Source: an uncultured Collinsella sp. (GTDB lineage Bacteria; Actinomycetota; Coriobacteriia; Coriobacteriales; Coriobacteriaceae). From it: DNA of 29,364 nucleotides. Position numbers and translations under genes: made by a program. The notes beneath the pieces are model-generated. The model was not told the origin of the DNA, did no database searches, and worked only from the letters and a program-made list of their open reading frames with translations. The stretch spans positions 1 through 29,364 of the forward strand of contig UQXC01000024.1 of NCBI GenBank assembly GCA_900544995.1, read 5' to 3'. Below are positions 7,239-15,633 of this stretch, in pieces. Every line of letters starts with the position of its first letter. Position 1 is the stretch's first letter.

Positions 7239-8642
7239 CTCTGTGGTGTCGTTGTCCTCGGCAAGTTGGGGGAACACGGCGTCCTTGGGCATGGTGACCT
7301 TCGTCAGCGAGGTGAGCTTTTTGCTCAGCGACGTGTCCGTCTTGACCAGGTCGCTGAGCGTCACGATCTTGTAGCCGTCGGCAATGAGGCCGTCGATAAT
7401 CTGCGGCAGCGCCTCGAGCGTCTGCTCGGCGCATTCGTCTCTATCGGTGAGCAGCACGATATTGCCCGGCGTCACCGAATCGAGCACCGTCGAGACCTGC
7501 TCGTCGGCACCGTTGAGCAGCCAGTCGCCCGAGTCAATATTCCACGAGACCACGGCGGAGACCAGGTCCATCGCATCAATCCAGTTTTGCTCGTCAAAGG
7601 CAGCGTAGGGAGCACGCAGTAGCATCGTCTTCACGCCGGTCGCCGACTTAATCGCATCGGTGCCTTTCGTGATCTGTTCGCGTACCGCCTCACGGTCCTG
7701 ACCCTTGAGCGAATCGTCGCTGTAGCTGTTGGATCCGATCTCGCACCCGGCATCGACAATCGCCTTGGCCGTGGCAGGCGAGGCCTCGGCCGCATCGCCC
7801 GAAAGGAAGAACGTCGCGGTGACGCCCTTTTCCTTGAGCACCTGCAAGATCTGTTTGGTGGCGCCGCTCGGACCCTCGTCAAACGTCAGCGCCACGTACT
7901 TTTTGTTGCCCTTGGGCGCCACGCTGGCGCACGCAACAACGCAATCGGTGGCGGGCACAACCTCGCCGCGGTCTTGCGTCTTGCCCGACTGCTCACCAAC
8001 CCACACCTCGGAGCGGCCCTGGACACCCCACGTCTGCACATACTCGATAGCGCCCGTACCCTCGACCTTGAGCTTGGGCTCGATAACCGTAGCCTGAACC
8101 TCGTGCTTCTCGTAGGTGTTACGGCCATCCTTGACCGTCACCTTCTCGCCGCCCTCGAGTTCGCGGCTATCCCATTTGCCCTGCTTCACGCGCTTGCCGT
8201 CGACCTTCACCGACAGCTTTTCGCCCCCATGGCGCTTGAGCACGCTGTCATCGACGGCCAGCAGGTCGCCTGCGTCGTAGGTGTCAGTCAACTCCTGGTC
8301 GTCGATGAGATTCTGCAGCGTAGAGCCCACACGCACCGCGGTCTTCTGGCCGTTGAGCTCCACGTCCACACTGCGGTTGACGTAGCCCACGACGGCAGCG
8401 ATAAACAGCACGAGCGCGCAACCCACGGCGATGAGCGCGTAGGGCAGGCGAGACGAACGACGGGGCGTACGGCTGTTGCCGATGCGCGCACTGCGGTCGC
8501 TAAACCCGCGGCTATGGTTGAGGTACATCGCGCCGGGCTTACGGTGACGCTTGCGCTGACCGCTGGGCAGCTGCCCCAAATCGCGGCGCGCCGTCGGACG
8601 CACACCCGAACGCTCGTTTAAGTTGGATCCGTTTTGGCGCAT
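7236..8642 (-). CDS. Membrane-anchored polysaccharide-deacetylase-like (NodB) protein, probably inactive
   Basis: 468 residues. The basic N-terminus (1-67) and one membrane segment (68-88) place the rest outside the cell. Residues 91-230 are beta-rich linker domains, and 245-435 is a NodB fold. NodB motif 1 reads TFDEGP (253-258) instead of TFDDGP. Motif 2, normally HSxxH with two metal-binding His, reads NSYSD (305-309). RAPY (343-346) and DSGDW (370-374) are kept, but the final catalytic LxHD reads LTDRD (398-402). The residues that hold the metal and the catalytic His are thus lost, so deacetylase activity is unlikely; a glycan-binding or scaffold role is an inference. The start has a strong GGGGGAGGG site. 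The TAG stop is the first triplet of repeat copy A. Confidence 0.85.
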   Translation of the reverse strand: MRQNGSNLNERSGVRPTARRDLGQLPSGQRKRHRKPGAMYLNHSRGFSDRSARIGNSRTPRRSSRLPYALIAVGCALVLFIAAVVGYVNRSVDVELNGQKTAVRVGSTLQNLIDDQELTDTYDAGDLLAVDDSVLKRHGGEKLSVKVDGKRVKQGKWDSRELEGGEKVTVKDGRNTYEKHEVQATVIEPKLKVEGTGAIEYVQTWGVQGRSEVWVGEQSGKTQDRGEVVPATDCVVACASVAPKGNKKYVALTFDEGPSGATKQILQVLKEKGVTATFFLSGDAAEASPATAKAIVDAGCEIGSNSYSDDSLKGQDREAVREQITKGTDAIKSATGVKTMLLRAPYAAFDEQNWIDAMDLVSAVVSWNIDSGDWLLNGADEQVSTVLDSVTPGNIVLLTDRDECAEQTLEALPQIIDGLIADGYKIVTLSDLVKTDTSLSKKLTSLTKVTMPKDAVFPQLAEDNDTTE

Positions 8643-8664
8643 GTGCCCTCCCCCATAAACACAG

Positions 8665-8692
8665 CAAGCCGGAGCAACAGGTCTCCGGCTTG
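8665..8692 (-). terminator. Hairpin between the PRC-barrel and NodB-like genes
   Basis: Perfect 10-bp arms (8692-8683 and 8674-8665) with an 8-base loop are followed on the minus strand by a weak T-rich stretch. It may stop part of the transcription from the PRC-barrel gene into the NodB-like gene. Confidence 0.6.
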
Positions 8693-8714
8693 CCTCCCAT
8701 CATTTGGTACGTCG

Positions 8715-9470
8715 CTATTTTGTAGCTTTTGACGAGCCTCCGCTCGCCTTTTGGTATTCGTCCTTAAAGGCCTTGAACATGCCGCGCGTCTTGCCGAGCT
8801 GCTTGCCCAGTGCGCGACTGCCCTTGTCCACGGCAACCGATCCCTTGTCGTCGAGCACCTTGGCGCCCTTTTTGACCTTGTCGCCCACCACGACGCTGGC
8901 CTCGGCGGCCTTGGCAGCCGCACCGCCCGAATACCCGAGCGACTTGACCTCGTCCGAAACAATCATCGAGCCGTCCGCATAGCCGCGCAGCATCGTCGGC
9001 GGCACCTGCGTGTCACCAACCAAAACACTCGAAGCAGCACCGGCGGTCACATAGAATGCCTGCACGATGCCCGAGCGTGGCTTGAACTCAACATCCGAGC
9101 AATAGCCCACGACGTCGCCTGATTCCGTGCGCACGTCCATACCGACCCAGATGATGCAATCGTCCAGGTTGATGTCGAGACGCTTGGCCGCAGCGGCATC
9201 GTAGGTGCCCTTGACGTCGTCAACCGCGATGGCACCCTCGTAGACACCAATGGCGTCGAGCGCTACGAATCGGTCGGGACGCTCGATCATGCCCGCGATA
9301 TCGGACTGGCGGACCATAAAGCCGACCACGCGCGTACCGCCCGGGGTAAAGACCGGAAAGTGAATCTTTCCGAGCTTTTTAGGGCTGCGCGGCGTGCCGT
9401 CCTTTTTGGTGCGCTTGTCCTCGGTAGGCTTGCGATAGATCTTGGCGCCGACAAAATCCCCGGCGCGCAT
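8715..9470 (-). CDS. PRC-barrel domain protein
   Basis: 251 residues, no signal peptide or membrane span. A PRC-barrel-like segment covers about residues 33-80 (LGKIHFPVFTPGGTRVVGF) and a second about 95-150 (GDVVGYCSDVEF). The C-terminal 70 residues are rich in Lys, Gly and Ala and probably flexible. PRC-barrels serve as small binding modules in RNA processing, photosynthesis and membrane-associated proteins; no partner is evident here. Its ATG overlaps the TAA of the YtxH gene by one base (TAATG), so the two are translationally coupled and probably work together at the membrane. The gene 1.8 kb downstream on the same strand carries the same kind of domain. Confidence 0.75.
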   Translation of the reverse strand: MRAGDFVGAKIYRKPTEDKRTKKDGTPRSPKKLGKIHFPVFTPGGTRVVGFMVRQSDIAGMIERPDRFVALDAIGVYEGAIAVDDVKGTYDAAAAKRLDINLDDCIIWVGMDVRTESGDVVGYCSDVEFKPRSGIVQAFYVTAGAASSVLVGDTQVPPTMLRGYADGSMIVSDEVKSLGYSGGAAAKAAEASVVVGDKVKKGAKVLDDKGSVAVDKGSRALGKQLGKTRGMFKAFKDEYQKASGGSSKATK

Positions 9471-9859
9471 TATGCCTCGGTCGAGGGCTCCGCAGCCTCG
9501 GTATCAGCCTCGACGGCGTTCTCGACCACGACGTCGGCGGCAGGCGTCACGTTGCCGCCCGAAATGGCGTCGTTGAGCTGCTCGCGCAGCTGGTCCATGC
9601 GCTCGCGGGCCAGGTCGACCTTGGCGCGCAGGTCGTCGGTCTTGGCGTCAACCATCGGGCCAAAGTCATTCACCGCAGCACGGGCCTCCTCGGCGCTGTG
9701 CTCGTAGGTGTCGCGCATATTGTCCCAGGCGTCGTTGGCGATATCGGCAGCCATGGCGCGGGTCTCGGCGCCCGAGCGCGGGGCCAGAGCAACGCCGACA
9801 ATAGCGCCGGCAGCGGCACCAAAAAGTGCGCCGGAGACAAAGCTGAAAGTCTTACCCAT
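9470..9859 (-). CDS. YtxH-like small envelope protein
   Basis: 129 residues from the ATG at 9859, preceded by GGAGAGG at good spacing; an upstream in-frame ATG at 9931 adds 24 residues of basic, unlikely sequence. The N-terminus (FSFVSGALFGAAAGAIVGVALAP) is a glycine/alanine-rich membrane segment typical of YtxH proteins, followed by RSGAETR and a long amphipathic helix or coiled coil (about residues 35-105). The last 25 residues are Ala/Glu-rich. YtxH proteins are stress-associated membrane proteins of unclear function. It overlaps the PRC-barrel gene by one base. Confidence 0.8.
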   Translation of the reverse strand: MGKTFSFVSGALFGAAAGAIVGVALAPRSGAETRAMAADIANDAWDNMRDTYEHSAEEARAAVNDFGPMVDAKTDDLRAKVDLARERMDQLREQLNDAISGGNVTPAADVVVENAVEADTEAAEPSTEA

Positions 9860-9910
9860 GATCATTCCTCTCCTGCGGGCACGTCGGTGCCCACCGTTTG
9901 AATGCTGTCC

Positions 9911-9916
9911 ATTATA
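9911..9916 (-). promoter_or_regulatory. Candidate -10 box for the YtxH/PRC pair
   Basis: A consensus TATAAT on the minus strand lies 51 bases before the YtxH ATG. No good -35 box is seen at the usual distance. Confidence 0.45.
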
Positions 9917-9995
9917 CCCGCAGCGCATCACTTGCCGCTCCGCTCATCTGCGTACGGCAAAGGCGCAGGTACGTGATGGTGATAAACGCGTAGGC

Positions 9996-10829
9996 CTACT
10001 CTTGGGGCATAGCCGGCATGGCCACCGTGGCACCCGGGTCCTCGCCGGCGCCGTCCACGAGCGGCAGGCCGCCCTCATGCGCAGGTCCTGCCGGAACCGT
10101 CGCAGCACCGCCAAAGACGGCAGCGGAGGCCTCGTGGTTCTCGGCAACCGCGCCCTCGGTATCAATCGCCACCTGGGGCTCGTCGTCAAAGTTGGGGACG
10201 CCCTGGGGCTCGGCGGAAACGGGCTCGGCGGTCGCATCGGCAACGGGCTCGGCGTCGACCGGCACATCGCCCTCGTCAGCGCCCTCGTCCTCGGCAGCAT
10301 CTTCGCCGTTCGCAGCGGCGACGGCCTCGCGAGGATCCTTGCCCTCGGCCTCGGCGCGCATGCCCAACACCAGGTTGCGCAGACCCGCGACCGTGCCTTC
10401 CACGTCGGGGGCAGGCTGGTCGGCGTGCAGGTACGCCCAGTCCATCATAAAGGTGGCCGAAGACAGCGCGCCGATGGCCAGCGCGTCGTCGGGGCACGAA
10501 AGCTCAACCTCAAAAACGCGCTCGTCGTGCTCGCTTACGCGCGTGCGGCCGCACGAGATGCTGCCGGCAAGACCGGTCTCGTTCATGAGCTCGACCGTCA
10601 CATGCTCAAGCAGATGGCAGAGCTCGGTCTGGCCCATGCAGTCCTGGAACTCGCGACCGGAATCGCCCAGGCACAGGTGCTTGGCAATCGCCGGCACCAG
10701 GTAATACACGCGCGCCGTGGCCTCGATATCCTCCGAGGTCATGAGCGGCATGCCGGGGTTCACCAGCACATGCGCGCAGATCTTGTCCTCGCTGACGGTG
10801 ACCTTAAGGATGTTGAACAGGCCTGCCAT
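9996..10829 (-). CDS. Orphan protein with a cyanophycin-synthetase N-domain-like fold
   Basis: 277 residues, cytoplasmic, no signal peptide. Residues about 1-155 are the folded part; 160-277 is acidic, Ala/Glu/Asp-rich and probably disordered. The stretch CHLLEHVTVELMNETG (71-86), followed by GRTRVSEHDERVFEVEL and an alanine-rich helix, resembles the N-terminal domain of cyanophycin synthetase CphA (its HxxEHxxLELQxxxG motif). The ATP-grasp and Mur-ligase domains of CphA are absent, so it cannot make cyanophycin alone. I recognise this from motif pattern only and am only moderately sure. A clean GGGGAGAG site precedes the ATG. It sits 24 bases after the CorC-type gene and is probably cotranscribed with it. 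Confidence 0.6.
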   Translation of the reverse strand: MAGLFNILKVTVSEDKICAHVLVNPGMPLMTSEDIEATARVYYLVPAIAKHLCLGDSGREFQDCMGQTELCHLLEHVTVELMNETGLAGSISCGRTRVSEHDERVFEVELSCPDDALAIGALSSATFMMDWAYLHADQPAPDVEGTVAGLRNLVLGMRAEAEGKDPREAVAAANGEDAAEDEGADEGDVPVDAEPVADATAEPVSAEPQGVPNFDDEPQVAIDTEGAVAENHEASAAVFGGAATVPAGPAHEGGLPLVDGAGEDPGATVAMPAMPQE

Positions 10830-10853
10830 AACTCTCCCCTACTCTTCCTTGTC

Positions 10854-12227
10854 CTACTCGTCGCCGTCGTGCGGGTCCACAGAACCCGCACCCGACGTCG
10901 TCGGCTCGTCTACCGAAGACTCGGAATCCTTCTTATCGGTTTCGGCCGGAGCGATCACGCGAATGAGCGAGATGCGCTGGCCACGCATCGACTGCACTTT
11001 AAACTTGTACCCCGCGACCTCAAACACCTCTCCGATGTCGGGCACCGAGTCGCAAAGCTCCAAGATCCAGCCGGCGATGGTCTCATAATCATCGCTTTCC
11101 TCGAGCGGCCAACCAAGCTCAATCGCGTCATCGCACGAAAAACGCCCATCAACGAGCCACTCGCGGCGCGAAAGGCGCGTGAGGTACTTGTTGTCGGGGT
11201 CGAACTCGTCCTCGATCTCGCCGACGATCTCCTCGACGATGTCCTCGATGGTGATAATGCCGGCCGTGCCGCCGTACTCGTCCACGACCACCACGATCTG
11301 GTCGTGCGAGGTCTGCATCTCGGACAGCAGCGGCAGGATGTCCTTGGTGTCGGGCACAAAGGTGGCGTCGCGCAAAAAGCCGGCGATGGGCTGGTCGCCC
11401 TTGCCGTCGAGCGCGGGCTGAATCAGGTCCTTAATGTGCGCGATGCCGGCGACGTTGTCGGGATCCTCGTGATAGACGGGGATGCGGCTGAAGCCGGTCT
11501 GGCGCATGGTGGACAACACGTCGGCGACCGTCTCGTCGTCCTCACACATGGTGGTGTCCACGCGCGGCACCATGACCTCGCGGGCAACGGTATCGCCCAG
11601 GTCGAAGATCTCGTGGATCATGCGCTTTTCCTCGTCGAGCAGGTCGTCCTGCTCCGAGACCATGTACTTGATCTCTTCCTCCGAGACGTTCTGGCGGTCA
11701 TCGGCACTCTTGATGCGCAGGATGCGGGCCAGGCCATCGGAGCAAGCGCCGGTCAGCCACACGAGCGGACGGGCGATCTTTTGGAAAAATGACAACGGTC
11801 CCACGACCTGCTTGGACACGCCCTCGGCATTGGCCAGGCCGATGCGCTTGGGGACGAGCTCGCCGATCACGATGGACACGAAGGCGACCGCGACGGTGAT
11901 GATGACCGGCGCCAGGCCGCGCGCGATGGCGGAGAGCGGCGCGATGCCAAAGCTCATGAGCCACGTGGCGAGCGGGTCGGACAGACTCGTCGAGGCGACG
12001 GCGGACGAGGCGAAGCCCACGAGCGTGATGGCGACCTGGATGGTGGCGAGCAGCTGGTCAGAGTCGGCAGCCAGCTTAATGGCACGCTCGGCGCGCTTGT
12101 CGCCTTCCTCGGCCTCGTGCTCCAGCACGGCGCGCTTAGCCGTGGTGAGCGCCATCTCGGACATAGAGAAGTAGCCGTTGATGAGGGTCAAAACGAGGGT
12201 GGTGATAAGGGAGATGGTTATGTCCAT
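10854..12227 (-). CDS. CorC/CNNM-type (hemolysin C family) membrane CBS protein
   Basis: 457 residues from the ATG at 12227; the frame runs 79 codons further upstream, but that part is low-complexity and overlaps the PAQR gene. Residues 1-185 form the DUF21/CNNM membrane domain, with FSMSEMAL and the conserved GELVPKRIGL. A CBS pair follows (about 200-330), then a CorC_HlyC domain (about 345-430) and an acidic, Ser-rich tail. Bacterial CNNM/CorC proteins export Mg2+ or affect Co2+/Mg2+ resistance, with the CBS pair binding Mg-ATP. Together with the NRAMP-type and MgtE_N/CBS genes further down the same strand this suggests a magnesium homeostasis region. The ribosome site is weak at normal spacing; GGAGG lies 15 bases away. 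Confidence 0.9.
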   Translation of the reverse strand: MDITISLITTLVLTLINGYFSMSEMALTTAKRAVLEHEAEEGDKRAERAIKLAADSDQLLATIQVAITLVGFASSAVASTSLSDPLATWLMSFGIAPLSAIARGLAPVIITVAVAFVSIVIGELVPKRIGLANAEGVSKQVVGPLSFFQKIARPLVWLTGACSDGLARILRIKSADDRQNVSEEEIKYMVSEQDDLLDEEKRMIHEIFDLGDTVAREVMVPRVDTTMCEDDETVADVLSTMRQTGFSRIPVYHEDPDNVAGIAHIKDLIQPALDGKGDQPIAGFLRDATFVPDTKDILPLLSEMQTSHDQIVVVVDEYGGTAGIITIEDIVEEIVGEIEDEFDPDNKYLTRLSRREWLVDGRFSCDDAIELGWPLEESDDYETIAGWILELCDSVPDIGEVFEVAGYKFKVQSMRGQRISLIRVIAPAETDKKDSESSVDEPTTSGAGSVDPHDGDE

Positions 12228-12337
12228 CGGGAGTTTCTCGAACCTCCAAGATTCGGGACGTCGGATTAAAACGTTGACGGCGGATACGGCAATTGCACCG
12301 GCGCCCAAACGAGGACGCGGGCGCGCAGGCGTGGTCG

Positions 12338-13021
12338 CTAGATTACGAAGAGAATCACCGCCATGAACTGGAAGATGCTGCCGGCGAGTACCCACAGGTG
12401 GAACACGCTGTGCAGGTAGCGCACGTTTTTGGCGATATAGAACGGCACGCCCGCGGTGTAGCACACGCCGCCGACGGCGAGCAGGGCAAGTGCCACGGGG
12501 TTGAGCAGCGCCACAAGTTCGGGCAGCTTAAAGACAACGAGCCAGCCCATCAGCAGATAGACCAGGCCGCTTACCCAATGCGGCTGGCGCTCGCGTAGGA
12601 AGCACTCGAGGGCGATGCCGATGATGGCGATGGCCCATACGGCAAAGAACAGCACAGCGCCGCCGTCGTTTGCGAGCGTGATGAGGCAAAACGGCGTATA
12701 GCTGCCGGCTATGAGCAGGTAGATGCAGCTGTGGTCGATAATGCGGAACACGCGTTTGGCGCCCGCGGGCTGAATCGCATGGTAGAGCGTGGAGGCTAGG
12801 TATTCGAGGATAATGCTAACGCCATAGACAATCGCCGCGGCCATGTGGGCCGAGCCTCCGCCGCGCAGGGCGGCGAATACGATCAGGAGCACCAGACCCG
12901 CGATACCCAGCAGGCAACCGACACCATGGGTGACGGAGTTCATGATCTCCTCACCCACCGTGTAGTGTGGAACGGCCGCGGTCTTGGGTCGCGGCTTAGA
13001 ACTGTCGCTCGAATCGGACAT
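12338..13021 (-). CDS. Hemolysin III / PAQR family membrane protein
   Basis: 227 residues from the ATG at 13021 (GGAGGA upstream at slightly long spacing); a TTG at 13039 would add six residues. Seven hydrophobic segments are visible. Family motifs are NSVTHGVG near the first span, STLYHA, DHSCIYLLIAGSYTPF and the C-terminal HSVFHLWVLAGS, whose His and Asp residues form the metal site shared with adiponectin receptors. These proteins are thought to be zinc-dependent hydrolases of the YqfA/TrhA kind affecting membrane lipid balance; the hemolysin name is historical. The gene ends 110 bases before the CorC-type gene on the same strand. Confidence 0.9.
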   Translation of the reverse strand: MSDSSDSSKPRPKTAAVPHYTVGEEIMNSVTHGVGCLLGIAGLVLLIVFAALRGGGSAHMAAAIVYGVSIILEYLASTLYHAIQPAGAKRVFRIIDHSCIYLLIAGSYTPFCLITLANDGGAVLFFAVWAIAIIGIALECFLRERQPHWVSGLVYLLMGWLVVFKLPELVALLNPVALALLAVGGVCYTAGVPFYIAKNVRYLHSVFHLWVLAGSIFQFMAVILFVI

Positions 13022-13129
13022 GCCGGTTACATCCTCCAACGTAAAGAGTTCTCAACACTATATCAAAGCGTCTAGGTACGTGCGAAATTTGCACCATACG
13101 TGACCCTTTGTTTACCCATTCTTTGCCTG

Positions 13130-13158
13130 TTGACGCATCAACGGCGAACGTCCATAAT
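13130..13158 (+). promoter_or_regulatory. Promoter of the alpha/beta hydrolase gene
   Basis: TTGACG (13130-13135) and CATAAT (13153-13158) are separated by 17 bases, 50 bases before the ATG. The -35 box overlaps a small dyad, GTTGA/TCAAC. A second near-perfect dyad, ATGTTGAT/ATTAACAT (about 13172-13189), lies after the start site, where a repressor could bind. Confidence 0.65.
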
Positions 13159-13207
13159 GCGCTTGCATTAAATGTTGATGTATTAACATCTTATAGGAAA
13201 GCTTCTT

Positions 13208-14173
13208 ATGTCTCAAAACGCACGTTCCCATCGAAAGCTCAAGATAGCCGGCGTCGTTGCGCTGGTGCTCGTTGTCGCGCTGCTGGGGTTTGCCGGCAAC
13301 TTCTTGTTCGACTTTGCCCTGAATCCCCAAGCACCCTACACCATGAAGATGATGCAGGACAGCAAGGACGCCGAGGAGGGCGAGCAGATGGACGCCGAGG
13401 AGGGCGAGGCGCGGGCGTGGTTTAAAGAGAACCGCGAGAGCAGCAGCCTCACCGCGGACGACGGGACCGAGCTTGCCGCCTGGTATTTTGCTGCGTCGGA
13501 GAACACGCACGACTACGCCGTCTGCCTGCATGGATATACCAACGAGCCCATCGGTATGGCCCGATACGTCAAGCGATTCCACGACCGCGGCATGAACGTA
13601 CTCGCACCCGCCGCCCGCGCCCACGAGCGCTCCGGCGGCGACTATATCGGCATGGGCTGGCCCGAGCGCCTCGACATCGTCGCATGGATCGAGCAAATCG
13701 TTCAGGTTGACCCCGAGGCGCGCATCCTGGTCTTTGGCGAGTCGATGGGTGCGGCAACCGCCATGAACGTCGCGGGGGAGTCTCTGCCCGCAAACGTGAA
13801 ATGCATTATCGAGGACTGCGGTCATACGAGTGTTTGGGACGAGTTTTCTCTGCAGCTCAAGGATGTGTTCGGCCTGCCCAGCTTTCCCTTGCTCGATGTA
13901 GCAAACCTGGTATGCAACGTGCGCGCGGGCTACGACTTTCATAAGGCGAGCAGTGTGGAGCAACTCAAACATGCGACGGTTCCCATGCTGTTTATCCACG
14001 GCGACCAGGACACCTTTGTACCGTACAGCATGCTCGACCAAAACTACGACGCGTGCGCCAGCAAGGTCAAGCAAAAGCTCACTATCCATGGCGCCACCCA
14101 CGCCAAGAGCGCGCAGGTCGACCCCGAACTCTACTGGAACACGGTCGACAACTTCCTCGACAAGAATTTTTAG
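13208..14173 (+). CDS. Membrane-anchored alpha/beta hydrolase
   Basis: 321 residues. One N-terminal membrane anchor (about 12-34) is followed by a short acidic repeat (DAEEGEQ and DAEEGEA) and a serine hydrolase domain of the Bem46/YfhR kind. The oxyanion motif is CLHGYT (about 101-106), the nucleophile elbow is GESMG with S179, the acid is in HGDQD (D266 or D268) and the catalytic His is in HGATHAKS (H298). All catalytic parts are present, so the enzyme should be active on the outer face of the membrane. The substrate is unknown. The ATG has AGGA 9 bases upstream, and the gene is monocistronic between a promoter and a terminator. Confidence 0.88.
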   Translation: MSQNARSHRKLKIAGVVALVLVVALLGFAGNFLFDFALNPQAPYTMKMMQDSKDAEEGEQMDAEEGEARAWFKENRESSSLTADDGTELAAWYFAASENTHDYAVCLHGYTNEPIGMARYVKRFHDRGMNVLAPAARAHERSGGDYIGMGWPERLDIVAWIEQIVQVDPEARILVFGESMGAATAMNVAGESLPANVKCIIEDCGHTSVWDEFSLQLKDVFGLPSFPLLDVANLVCNVRAGYDFHKASSVEQLKHATVPMLFIHGDQDTFVPYSMLDQNYDACASKVKQKLTIHGATHAKSAQVDPELYWNTVDNFLDKNF

Positions 14174-14251
14174 GCAAAAAGCAACGTCTGGGGTTTTGTT
14201 GCCAAAAATCGGTTTGTGTTCGGCGGTATTCGATTTTTCACCGCACTTCCG

Positions 14252-14290
14252 AAAAGCCGCCCGTGGGCGCTGTGCTCACGGGCGGCTTTT
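14252..14290. terminator. Bidirectional intrinsic terminator between convergent genes
   Basis: Perfect 14-bp arms (AAAAGCCGCCCGTG and its complement) around an 11-base loop end in TTTT on both strands. It serves the hydrolase gene from the left and the DUF362 gene from the right. Confidence 0.92.
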
Positions 14291-14337
14291 GCTAACGTTG
14301 CGCTACAAATGCGCTTGTTTTGTCCAATAGCAAGAAG

Positions 14338-15543
14338 CTATTTGACCTCGATGAGCTCGTACTCGCTCGTGCCCAGGCCGATCTTCTCGGCGTGCGCGAT
14401 GCACGCGCGCCAATCGGTGTCGGGATGCGTGATGCAGAAGGGGTCCTTGGCCTGCTCGCCTTCCAGATGCTCGTGGTTGTGCTCCATCTTGGCCGCGCTA
14501 TCGGTGAGCTCGGTGTTGGGCAGCGGCTCGGATGCCATGACGGCATCGGCGCAGGCCTGGTCGATGGCGACCGGGTCGAAGCTCGCGAACATGCCGATGT
14601 CGTTGACGATAGGCGTATCGTTTTCGGGATGGCAATCGCAGTTGGGGCTGATATCCATGGCAAGCGAGATATGGAAGCTCGGGCGGCCGTCGACAACGGC
14701 CTTGGTGTACTCGGCGATCTTACAGTTGAGCACATCGGCCGCGGCCTCATAGCCGGGCTTGATGGCGTCCTGGTTGCATGCCGCAATGCAGCGTCCGCAG
14801 CCCACGCAGCGATCGTGGTCGATGGCGGCCACGTGCACCGTGCGGGTGTTGCCGCTGGCAAGCTCGCGCTCGCGGGTGCCGTCGAACGAGATGGCGTTGT
14901 GCGCGCAGATCTTTTCGCAGGCACGGCAGCCAACGCAGTGCTCGGTCGCGACGTTCGGCTTGCCGGCGGCATGCTGCTCCATCTTACCGGCACGGCTACC
15001 GCCGCCCATGCCCAGGTTCTTCATGGCGCCGCCAAAACCGGCCTGCTCATGGCCCTTAAAGTGGGTGAGGCTGATCACGATATCGGCATCCATGAGTGCC
15101 TGACCAATCTTGGCCTCGTGCACGTACTCGCCGCCCTCGACCGGGACGAGCGCCTCGTCGGTGCCCTTGAGGCCGTCGGCAATGATGATCTGGCAACCCG
15201 TAGCATACGGGGTAAAGCCGTTCTGGTAGGCGGTATCGATGTGCTCGAGCGCGTTTTTGCGGCTACCGACATAGAGCGTATTGCAGTCGGTGAGGAAGGG
15301 CTTGCCGCCCAGCTCCTTCACGACGTCCGCGACGGCGCGGGCGTAGTTGGGGCGCAAAAAGCTCAGGTTGCCCAGCTCGCCAAAGTGAATCTTAATGGCG
15401 ACGAACTTGTTCTCAAAGTCGATCTGCTCGATACCGGCGTGACGGATGAGGCGCTTGAGCTTGTCGAGCTGGCTCTCGCGAGCATGCGTGCGCAGGTTGG
15501 TGAAGTACACCTTAGCGGGTGCTGCGGGTGCAGTTGCGGTCAT
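14338..15543 (-). CDS. DUF362 protein with two [4Fe-4S] clusters
   Basis: 401 residues, no signal peptide. The N-terminal DUF362 domain (about 10-195) contains KIHFGELGNLSFLRP, TDCNTLY and the glycine-rich KNLGMGGGSRAGK. A bacterial-type ferredoxin domain follows with Cys 203, 206, 209, 213 and 246, 249, 252, 256, each set in the CxxCxxCxxxC pattern for a [4Fe-4S] cluster. The DUF362 part continues to the C-terminus. Such proteins are common in anaerobes and presumably pass electrons, but the reaction is unknown. The gene is alone, with a GAGGGGA ribosome site, and ends against the shared terminator. Confidence 0.88.
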   Translation of the reverse strand: MTATAPAAPAKVYFTNLRTHARESQLDKLKRLIRHAGIEQIDFENKFVAIKIHFGELGNLSFLRPNYARAVADVVKELGGKPFLTDCNTLYVGSRKNALEHIDTAYQNGFTPYATGCQIIIADGLKGTDEALVPVEGGEYVHEAKIGQALMDADIVISLTHFKGHEQAGFGGAMKNLGMGGGSRAGKMEQHAAGKPNVATEHCVGCRACEKICAHNAISFDGTRERELASGNTRTVHVAAIDHDRCVGCGRCIAACNQDAIKPGYEAAADVLNCKIAEYTKAVVDGRPSFHISLAMDISPNCDCHPENDTPIVNDIGMFASFDPVAIDQACADAVMASEPLPNTELTDSAAKMEHNHEHLEGEQAKDPFCITHPDTDWRACIAHAEKIGLGTSEYELIEVK

Positions 15544-15633
15544 AGATATATCCCCTCGGTCTATATGGCGTTACAGACATAAGAGGATGGTACCCGTTGG
15601 AGTAGGGTCAAAGTCAAGCGCGGCGGCGGGCCA

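Noticed and set aside
9708..11792. 694-codon plus-strand open frame
   Set aside because: Antisense to the YtxH, CphA-N-like and CorC genes; His/Arg-rich composition with no domain. It results from GC bias of the real minus-strand genes.
12228..12464. 79-codon upstream extension of the CorC-type protein
   Set aside because: Low-complexity, overlaps the PAQR gene; the membrane domain starts at the ATG at 12227.
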